This document shows positions 13,201-22,355 of a stretch of DNA of 64,000 nt, piece by piece. A program made the translations under genes and the position numbers. The first letter of the stretch is position 1, and every line of letters starts with the position of its first letter. The DNA comes from Punica granatum (lineage: Eukaryota > Streptophyta > Magnoliopsida > Myrtales > Lythraceae). Below the pieces are notes generated by a model. It did not search any database, was not told the origin of the DNA, and saw only the letters and a list, made by a program, of their open reading frames with translations. The DNA lies in the NCBI RefSeq assembly GCF_007655135.1, contig NW_022204063.1, forward strand, positions 1 to 64,000, in the 5' to 3' direction.

Positions 13201-14890
13201 CTCTAAACCTTTTGAAATCGAATGTGATGCTTCTGGAATTGGTGCAGGTGCTGTACTTATGCAAGACCGGAGGCCCATTGCCTATTTCAGTGAGAAGCTT
13301 AAAGGGGCCGCTTTGAACTACTCCACCTACGACAAGGAGTTATATGCGTTGGTGAGAGCACTGAAAACGTGGCAACACTACTTGTGGTCTAAGGAGTTCA
13401 TCATTCACACAGACCATGAATCACTGAAGCACTTGAAAGGCCAAGGTAAGTTGAATCGCAGACATGCACGTTGGATTGAGTTCATTGAGATGTTCCCATA
13501 TGTGATCCAATACAAGCAAGGTAAGGAGAATGTGGTAGCCGATACCTTATCTCGCAGGTATGCCCTTGTTTCAACTCTTGGAGCTAAGTTTCTTGGGTTC
13601 GAGCATTTTAAGGAGTTATATGAGCATGATCCTGATTTTGCTGCTATGTTTGCTGTCTGTGAAAATGGAGTGTTTGATAAGTTTCATAGGCATGAGGAGT
13701 ATTTAATTCGTGAAAATAGGCTATGTATTCCAAAGAGTTCCATGCGTGAATTACTTATTAGGGAGTCTCATGGGGGAGGGTTGATGGGGCACTTTGGAGT
13801 TGCTAAGACCTTGGACATTCTGAAGGAGCACTTCTTTTGGCCTCACATGAAAAGAGATGTCGAGAGAATTTGTTCTAGGTGCATCACATGTAAGAAGGCT
13901 AAATCGAAAATTCATCCACATGGACTTTACATGCCATTACCTGTTCGGAGTCACCCTTGGATTGATGTCTCCATGGATTTTGTTTTGGGTCTGCCTAGAT
14001 CTAGGAATGGTCGAGATTCTATCTTTGTGGTTGTTGACAGATTTTCAAAAATGGTACACTTTATCCCTTGTCATAAAACTGATGATGCTACTCATGTGGC
14101 AAATCTTTTCTTTAGGGAAGTGGGTGTTTACATGAAGTCCCTAAGACAATTGTGAGTGATAGGGATGCGAAATTTCTGAGTCATTTTTGAAGAGTTCTGT
14201 GGGCTAAGTTGGGAACAACTTTGTTGTTTTCTACTACCTGTCACCCACAAACAGATGGACAAACCGAGGTTGTCAATCAAACCTTGGGCACTTTGTTGCG
14301 CGCTGTGATTAGAAAGAATTTGAAAGCTTGGGAAGATTGCATTCCATTCGTTGAATTTGCATATAATAGAACTGTGCATTCTTCTACAAAGTTTTCACCA
14401 TTAGAGATTGTTTATGGTTTTAATCCACTAACTCCATTGGACTTGATTCTTTTACCTGTAAATGAGCTTTCTAATCTTGATGGAAAGAAAAGGCAGAGTT
14501 GGTGAAGCAGATTCATGAAGAGGCTCGGCAAAACATTTTGAAGAAGAATGAACAAGCAGCAACTCGAGCCAACAAGGGAAGAAAGCATGTCACTTTCGAA
14601 CCGGGAGATTGGGTTTGGGTTCATTTCAGGAAGGAGAGGTTTCCAAGCCAAAGGAAATCAAAGCTAAATCCACGAGGAGATGGACCATTTCAAGTCTTAG
14701 AAAGATTAATGACAATGCATACAAGCTCGATTTGCCGAGAGAGTATCAAGTGAGTTCTACATTTAATGTTTCTGATCTTTCTCCCTTTGATGTGGGCGCA
14801 GATTCGAGGACGAATCCTTTTGAAGAAGGGGGGAATGATAGGGTTGAGCCGAACTCCGAGCATGAGGACAAGTTGCATATTTCTACCTGA
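10238..14890 (+). pseudogene. Broken gag-pol polyprotein of the CRM-like element
   Basis: The ATG at 10238 opens a gag with an acidic, Arg-rich N-terminal part. Next come a CCHC zinc knuckle ([14 protein letters not shown], 11309-11350), a protease core with IIDGGSC near 11590, a charged Lys/Glu/Ser linker (about 11950-12100), reverse transcriptase with YFDD at 12778-12789, RNase H from about 13210, and integrase with its HHCC zinc region (about 13790-13910) and catalytic core. One frame spans 10238 to about 14120 but is broken by TAG at 10904-10906 and TGA at 12524-12526. Frameshifts follow near 14120, 14493 and 14703, with a further TGA near 14188 in the integrase. A TGA at 14888-14890 ends the last frame inside the 3' LTR. 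The product would be the whole replication machinery, but this copy is dead. Confidence 0.95.
14825..14835 (+). other. Polypurine tract of the CRM-like element
   Basis: The purine run AAGGGGGGAA lies directly before the 3' LTR start at 14836, where plus-strand priming occurs in LTR elements. It also encodes part of pol. Confidence 0.85.
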
Positions 14891-15513
14891 CCGGTCACCA
14901 GAGCACGTGCCAAGAAATTGGAGCAAGCCTTGCAGAACTTATGGACGAATATTCGAGAAGAAGCACGCAGTTCGAGAGACGAACAAGTCGAGTCGAGGCT
15001 GATTTTGGTCAGCAAGAGTGTTGGACCTCATCAGTACACATCGGGGCATTAAAGGATAACCACAACTACCTCAAATCTGGTTGGATATGCCTTCTAGAAG
15101 ATGGCCACAAAATCTGGTTGGAATATGCCTTCTATCAGGTTGGAATATGCCTTCTAGAAGATGGCAACCAAATCTGGTTGGAATATGCCTTCTAGAATAT
15201 GCTTGCTTTCCTTAGTTGTCTTCAGATTACAAGAGCATTATAAGCTCATCCCTAGGTTATCTTTTAGAGAACTTTTCTGCCATTTTCTATCTTGTGTGAG
15301 AGATATTCTCCAAATTGTTCTCGTTGAACTTATGCTTCAAGGGTTGCAAGTCGATTACTTGTAGTTCTTAAACTTCTTATAATATTGGTTTCTAGCTCTA
15401 TATAGCTACGGGGTCGATATTCCACCTTTCAAAATCTCTATCTTCGACGATCCGGGTTTGATTCCATATTATTGTTGCTGGGTTCCGCGACCGGTTCGAC
15501 GGGGTTCGCATCA
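14836..15513 (+). repeat. 3' LTR of the CRM-like element (678 bp)
   Basis: It starts TGATAGGG and ends TTCGCATCA, matching the 5' LTR throughout except for scattered substitutions and a deletion of about 25 bp near 15435. The pol frame enters it but meets TGA at 14888. In the 5' LTR that codon is GGA and the frame stays open to the equivalent of 15050-15052. Confidence 0.95.
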
Positions 15514-15518
15514 GGGAC
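15514..15518. repeat. Right target-site duplication GGGAC of the CRM-like element
   Basis: Identical to 8841-8845 and directly adjacent to the CA end of the 3' LTR. Confidence 0.95.
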
Positions 15519-15690
15519 TCCGTGCGCCCTTGCCCGTGCTCGGTCCAACATAGCATTCAGGCGGGCTATCTCCCAGTCTAGTGATCCGAGCGCGTGCTCG
15601 AGCTAACTCTGTTTGAAGCTCCCTGTAGTCTGCGACTTCTGCACGAGAGTCAACAAGCTCACAACGAAGTCTATCTCGCTCCTCCCTATA
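15519..15690 (-). pseudogene. Tail of the upstream coiled-coil ORF of T1 (partial)
   Basis: On the minus strand this stretch encodes a charged helix with heptad-like spacing, rich in Glu, Arg, Leu and Ala (for example ELVDSRAEVADYRELQTELA). A one-base frameshift near 15565 is followed by a second helical stretch in the new frame. The new frame continues across the CRM insertion target and stops at 8831-8833. Tat-lineage elements can carry an extra ORF between the 5' LTR and gag, which fits the position here. Everything upstream, including the start and the T1 primer site, is missing because of a deletion that joins this tail to LTR sequence at about 15690. Function unknown. Confidence 0.6.
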
Positions 15691-18600
15691 TTCCGCACGC
15701 CCTTTTGGTATTCTAGCTTGCTAGGCTTGCCGTTTTGTTTATTTACCGCGTGATTTAGGGTTGCACTTGACTCGCCCCGTTTTGATACCGTAAAGTCGGT
15801 GAATCAATTGATTCGAATCAGGAATCCAAAAGGAAAGTAAGTTCGTGTATCGAAGAAACGGCTCGCTATCCTAGCTACGGTTCATCAAGCCACGGTGGTC
15901 GATTCCCCGTGCGAGCCGAAACCATGAAACATTAAATTTACTTGCCTTCTAGATAAACGAATCAATTCGATTAATTCTACGCTCGGACCTCTCGTTCACT
16001 GATTGGGGGATCCTTACAAATGAATGTACAAATAAAGTTCCTTACAATGTACTCTCAAAGAAATACAAATTACAATTGAATAAACGAATCCCCGATCAGC
16101 TCGCATTGGGTCAATATTCTGCTTCGGCTCACCGTGTGTTTTGAATGACCGATAAAGAAATTAACGCAACGCGGGCTCAAAGAGCCGGGGGTCGGGTCCG
16201 ATCGGACCGATGGGTGACGGAAGAATCGATTGATTCTTACTGAAACCGTTGGACCGATCGAGCTCCCGGGTGATATCTAATCGCGATTCACAAATCCAAT
16301 CCAAATCGCCTTCCACATAGGCCATACTTGGATTGTGATGGTGACTCGAGGCTAGATCTCATTCCGCACTCAGGTTGCACGCGCTCAGTGAGTTAGGAGG
16401 CATTGGACCTCGTGTTCGGTGATTTGGGGTGTTGGACCCCGTGTATTACGTAACTTATGGATTCGGACCCGAGCCGTGACAAATCAGCAAAAGCAAATGA
16501 AAAATAGAAGAAAACTGATAAAACTGATGAAAAACAGACAAAAACAGGCAAATACAAATAAATACAAACAAGTTATATATTAGGCCGAATGTACGTGATT
16601 TAATCAGTTATTAACCGGGGTTGATTAGCAAACAATGTATCTAACCTAGGCAAACAAAGAGGTGGGTTGGGATATGGTTCTAGGCCAATTGCATGTGTAA
16701 ATTTGTTTTAGAACTCTATTCAGTGAGGTGTCATTGCGGTTTCACCGAATTTGTCAAACTCGTATTTTGACTCTAGATTGGAATCTAGCATTCCGCCTAT
16801 CCGTTATCTAACGTTTGATTAAGTCCGATGCATGATTAATCCGGTTTTTCGTGTTTTGCAACAGAAATGAAGGTGCCCGCCACCGAATCTACAATAGGGA
16901 GATAGAAACACCGAAAGTGGATGGAATGGGCCATACGAATGAAACTCGCGCCCGAACGGGCCGCCCCTTTTCGTCCATAGATCGAGGTGTTTCCGACTTC
17001 CTAATGCCTACGATATCGGTGGATCGCGGAATAACGATTATGCCCTTGATCGGTAAAACGTGTGTAGTTCACATATAAATTAAAGATCGCATGACACGAA
17101 GACGTCTAAAAAGGACTCGCGCTTCTCGACTTGAGCCGCCTCAAATTGGGTTTGGACTCGAGTCATAGTACACGAGTACTCGCTAGACACGATTCTATTC
17201 GTGTTACACGTCTAGGTGCTTTGAAATTGTGAGCTTTTAAAGAAAATGGCACTTCCGCCTTTCCGTGAACCATCGATGCGTTTACGAATTGACAATCAAT
17301 TTATCCAATTATTTAGTCCGAGTGATTTAATTAACCCAATGATACGTCCCGTTTCTCCCATTTGTGAAATTATTCAGCGATTATCATTTCATGTCACGAT
17401 TATGGATTTAATGGGTAATTATCCGAAACTAACGTACTTAATAAATGATTAGCATGTAGTTAGTAATTAGGGAAAAACATAATCACGAGCAATTCCAAGG
17501 ATCGATCATGAAATGACAAAAGAGGCCAATCCTAACTCGGAGGGGGTCACGAGGAATTCGGCCATTCCCTAAGGATAAGCGGCCAAATGCTTCTTGACCC
17601 AATTCCAGTTTTGATGGGTCTCTTATATCACTTCTAATTGGTTCTTGCATATATCAAGTGGCATACATAGACGATTTGCACGCATTTCACTAAGCCAACG
17701 TCACCATGATCTCGGTTACACAAATGGACACGCAAGACAAACACAAACATCGCATTCAATGGAATCTATAAAGCGACATTGGCTCATTCAATGACAAACT
17801 CGGAAATATATCATGAGAAACCCTTGATATCGTTGAACGAGAGGTCCATAGCTTCGGATGGACCAAGGAACCTCTCGGCCCCCTTGCAAGGAAGGTAGCC
17901 GTGAGCATCCCTTGATGTAGCCGACCCATAGGGTCTCTCCCTCCTAGATTCCGAACGTTTCTCGTTATACCCACATGCTACACGACATTCGGGTCAGTAA
18001 GGTGTGGGAAATAACAAGCTTCAGGGCAAGGGAGTTCCCCGTGTGTCCGTGAGGGACAAGAGGACTCTCGGCCATCCCTTCGGGAGGCATGGCCGTGAGT
18101 CCCTATGGTCCCTACGAACCACAGGGGCCTCTCTAACCTCGAAATGAATCGTTTCCCGTCATGGCATGCACGTTTATACGATATATGAACGTAACCAAAA
18201 ATGAAGCACATGATGTTGCATGGGATTGCATGAAGTTAAAGAAGAAAAAAAATATACTTGCATGTAACGTGCACTTTATCACTTTATTGCCTCATAACAA
18301 ATAAAGATCGAAGAGCTCGTCCCTTTAAATCATAGAAGAGTGTTACCTAGCCTCGATGTACGAGAAAAAGAGTCGGGGAAGCGACAAGAGGGTCGGGTGA
18401 CCCGGCTGGACGCCAAGGGCAGTAGGTACCCATAAAGTAGCGACTGTGGCAACTTAGGGAAAACGGCGTCGGCACGTGAACTCCGACCATGGCACTAGGT
18501 GAGATCGGGTTCCTTGGACTCCTAAGGGGCAGATCTAGATGTTCGTGGACAGTCCCAAATGTGTCGAAGCCTGAACAAACCCGAAATGATGAGAGAAAAC

Positions 18601-20448
18601 TCGGTAACAAACGGTGGACCCGGTAAAGAGAAAATGGATGAAACGGGGGTTATGCACGGTGGTATGGCTCTCGGACCGTGACCACCTCTTCATGGGGGAG
18701 AGTGAGGGTTGTGAGGGACCCTTTGAACGTGATGGCACGACTCGCCAAAGTCGTGGGAGGAAATGGCATGTGTGGAGAACTCGGATGCGCTAGAGGAACT
18801 TCCTAGAGATCCGATGATGTTTACGGTTGGAATGTGGGGCTGGAGGCTTCAAACCGAAAATCCAAGCCCAAAAATGGACTTAGATGGTGGGAAATATGTA
18901 GGCTAAGAAGTTTGGCGATATTTGGCTTAAGTCAGATCGGGCGGTGATCGGAATGCCGGATGGTTTTCCGTTGGTTTTAGCCAGTTTCGGGCACGGGATG
19001 GCTTGTACGGGGGTGTGGGAGTGGGTTGGAGGTTGAGAGTATTTTAGAGAGAAGTTGGCTTGAGAGAAGATGGAGTTAAAAAAGTGATTGAGTTGATGAG
19101 GCTTAGGGTTTATAAAGGGAGGCTTAATGGATCGTTTAAGTGAAGTTAAGTGTGGTTTAGGGAGGGGAAATGGGCTGTCGAAATTTTGAAGAGTGATTAG
19201 GGAGGGGAAATGGTCACTTAGAGTGTGGGGGAAGTAAGGGAGAAGTGATGGGAAGTGATAGGAAGTGATGGATGTGAGGATGTGTAAGAGATATTTGAAA
19301 TGTGTGGAGGGGGGAAGCTCTTGGGTTTGAGCCGCCGGCCATGAGGGATCTAGCCGTGGCTTGGGGTGGTTGAGCCGTGGCTTGGGGTTTAGCCGTGGCT
19401 GTGGGGTTTAGCCGTGGGCTCTTCTTGGCTCGAGGAAAAGTTGGGAGAAGCTCAAGGCTCGATTGGCCACGTGCTCGACCTCCGTGGTCCGATTAATTGA
19501 TAGATTTGGAATGCTCGCATGAAGAGAATTTAAACAAACCCAATATCTCCATTCTTCATGTGAACGAATATTCGGGTGACCTGGCACCCCGAGAGTCGTT
19601 TTTGCCCTGTTTGGATATTCAGGGTGGAGTTGACCGTCCGCATTCTCCAATAGCTCCTTTGTGCATTATAGTGCTCGTCTTAGTGAGCTTTTTGTCCCGT
19701 GCGGGATCGTTGGCTCACCGTCCCCGACCGAAGACCATTAGCCGGAGGAGACCTAGGAACCTACGATCAGGGTTTTTCCAGTGTTTCCCAAACGTCCTGA
19801 GGTGTTTGGAGACAGCTGTGGCCTCTGTTTGTAAGAAACATGCCCCGAAGACTTGTCGAGAGGCGTTTGTGACCACTGAAATGTCACTCGGGAGACCTAA
19901 CTGATTTGCTTGGCCCGAGGCGAAATGATTTCCCTAATCCTAATAGTTGTAGGGAGTGAGTGGTGTGAAGCTTGGACGTCAACTTTCCACCGAATGAGCT
20001 CTGAGCTTAGATTCTGTTTGAAAGAGTCCCTTTTTTCCAAGTCGGGGTCCACTCGGGAGACCAAGTCGAATTCCGAAAGGCAATCTAAAATTTGTTCATG
20101 GCCCTAGTGGTCCTGGGGCATGTGTAGACCTATTTCCGAGTGTCGTTTCCTCGTTCGTGGATCAAGCGCCCGGGAGCCCTGTTAGAAAGGCGTCTGTAGA
20201 GTTCGGGAGTGCCCCGGCTTAAGCAGGATGCTTTTGACATGTGCCTGGATGTGCCATTGGTCATTTTGGCACCAAGAGGGATTTTTAGAGTCCCACATTA
20301 GATACCTTCTGACGCTCCGGTGATCCGGTGATGAATAGTGCCACAGTGCCAGCTTCTGTTGCTTCGAGGTTCGTCGTTTGTTTACTCTTCCAATTGCCCC
20401 TCTGTGCCTTTCTCTAGTGAACCCTACTTCTCTCTTGTAGTTTGTGCC
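15691..20448 (-). repeat. Main part of the 5' LTR of T1 (LTR-c), interrupted at 20448
   Basis: This is a minus-strand LTR of the same superfamily as LTR-a. It lines up with LTR1 of the 27.8 kb element in reverse from the sub-repeat region (about 19560-20340) down to GGGCGTGCGG near 15693-15702. Its first 108 bp lie at 48211-48318 on the other side of the 27.8 kb insertion. Its last 250 or so bases are missing because a deletion joins it to ORF sequence at about 15690. The short open frames inside are not supported as genes. Confidence 0.85.
20444..20448. repeat. Left target-site duplication GTGCC of the 27.8 kb element
   Basis: GTGCC directly precedes TGTCAGCACCCC at 20449. The same five bases follow the CA end of the last LTR at 48211-48215. 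Confidence 0.93.
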
Positions 20449-20652
20449 TGTCAGCACCCCATTTTGGCCCACCGGCTCCCCATGCGAGGATCCCCAACCG
20501 AGGCCCGGGGCACTAATCATCACCCGGCAATCGGAAGCCAATGGGCAGGCACGAGGTCACGGACAGTAAGAGAAGAGCACAATCCACTGAGAGAGACGGA
20601 AGAGAGCAGTCAGAAGAACAGACGAACGAGGAATCCCGAAGACGGTGGAGCC

Positions 20653-21783
20653 GGCACTCTGGCACTATTCATCGCTGAGTCACCGAAGCACCGAAAGGTG
20701 CCCAATATGGGGCTCCAAAAATCCTCCACAGTGCCAAAACGACCAATCACGCGTCCGGACGCATTTCCGGGACATCCTGCTTGAGCCGGGACACCCCGAT
20801 CCCTCACAGACGCCTTTTCTGACATAGCTCCCGGGGTTCGCCCCACTGACTAGCAAGCGGCCCCTCAAAACGGGCCTACAGGCACCCGGGGACCACCAGG
20901 GCCGGGGAACAAGCTTCAGACAACCTTCCGGAGTCCGGCTCAGTCTCCCGAAGTACGTTTCAGTGGTCACGAACACCTCCCAGCGAGTCTTCGGGTATTT
21001 CCACGGAAAGCAGAGACCACGAGGATCTATGAGTACCTCACAATAATCTCCAAGCACCTCAAGGCATTCAGGACACGCCGAGAAAATCCCGGTCAAGGTC
21101 CCTAGGTCTCCCCGGGCCAACGGTCCCTGATCGAGGATGACGAGCCAACAATCCCTCACGGGGCAAAAGGATCGTCAAAATGAATGATAGGATGCACAAA
21201 GGTCAATCGGGGGTCGAGGGGCACTGTGGCACTATTCATCACTGAGTCACCGAAGCACCGAAAGGTACCTAATATGGGGCTCCAAAAATCCTCCTCAGTG
21301 CCAAAACGACCAATCACGCGTCCGGACGCATTTCTGGGACATCCTGCTTGAGCCGGGACACCCCGATCCCCCACGGACGCCTTTTCTAACATAGCTCCGG
21401 GGTTCGCCCCACTGACTAGCAAGCGGCCCCTCAAAACGGGCCTACAGGCACCCGGGGACCACCAGGGCCGGGGAACAAGCTTCAGACAACCTTCCGGAGT
21501 CCGGCTCAGTCTCCCGAAGTACGTTTCAGTGGTCACGAATGCCTCCCAGCGAGTCTTCGGGTATTTCCACGGAAAGCAGAGACCACGAGGGTCTCTGAGT
21601 ACCTCACAATAATCTCCAAGCACCTCAAGGCATTCAGGGCACGCCGAGAAAATTCCGGTCAAGGTCCCTAGGCTCCCCGGGCCAACGGTTCCCGATCGAG
21701 GATGACGAGCCAACAATCCCTCACGGGGCAAAAGGATCGTCAAAATGAATGATAGGATGCACAAAGGTCAATCGGGGTCGAGG
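20653..21783 (+). repeat. Two 566 bp tandem sub-repeats in LTR1
   Basis: The units start at 20653 and 21220 with GGCACT, followed by CACTATTCATC, and the array ends at 21783 where GGCACTAAACTCC begins. The second unit has GGTACCTAATATGG where the first has GGTGCCCAATATGG, so the two unit types can be told apart. Confidence 0.92.
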
Positions 21784-22327
21784 GGCACTAAACTCCACTC
21801 CGAATGTCCAAACGAGGCAAAAACCGACTCTCGAGGCGTCGAGTCGCCCGAACGTTCGTCCACACGACGCATGGCGATATTAAGCTCATTCGAATCCTCG
21901 TCATTCAAGCATTCCAAATCCATAAATTAATTGGACATCGGAGATCGGACGCGCGCTCAATTAAGTTTCAAGCATTTCCCGGCTTTTCTCTCAACCGAAT
22001 GGGACCCACAGCCAAGCCAAGCCAAGCCATCAAGCCGCGGCTCGATCCCAAGCCACGGCTCAACCCTCGGCTCGAATGGACGGCCCCAAGCCGTCGGCTC
22101 CTCCCCTTCCAGGCTCGAATGGACAACCCCAAGCCGTCGGCCCCAAGCTGTTCCTCTGGTTTTCTTTTCTAACCCGAACTTCGCAGGAACGTACAGGTCA
22201 TCTCGTGTTGAATCTCGCTACGAGCCGCCTATCACCGTGATCCTCAGTCAGTTAGGAATCCAACGCCACCAACCTTGCATCAAAAGACCACCGGGACCCT
22301 CCTGTGGAGCAGTTTCTTCATCGGGTG

Positions 22328-22355
22328 CCAGTCGGGTCTGTTTTGACCCGACTGG
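22328..22355. repeat. 11 bp perfect inverted repeat in LTR1
   Basis: The arms CCAGTCGGGTC and GACCCGACTGG are separated by TGTTTT. The same hairpin is present at 34003-34030 in LTR2 and 45254-45281 in LTR3. Role unknown. It could fold in RNA or bind a dimeric protein. Confidence 0.85.

Larger units (their letters stand above)
8846..15513 (+). mobile_element. Complete but inactivated Ty3/gypsy retrotransposon, probably CRM-like chromovirus
   Basis: The element is 6,668 bp, with two LTRs (8846-9548 and 14836-15513), a primer-binding site for initiator tRNA-Met, one gag-pol frame, a polypurine tract and a perfect 5 bp target duplication. The domain order is gag, CCHC knuckle, protease, reverse transcriptase, RNase H, integrase, which is the Ty3/gypsy order. 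The pol frame runs into the 3' LTR, a feature I associate with CRM chromoviruses. I see no clear chromodomain, so the clade is tentative. By hand count the LTRs differ at roughly two dozen positions plus a 3' LTR deletion, so this is not a very recent insertion. Confidence 0.93.

Noticed and set aside
21156..21764. Antisense frame of 202 codons across an LTR sub-repeat, with similar frames in the other LTRs
   Set aside because: It is open in several units only because the units are nearly identical. The equivalent region of the older LTR-a (about 6120-6660) does not keep it open, and no domain is recognisable.
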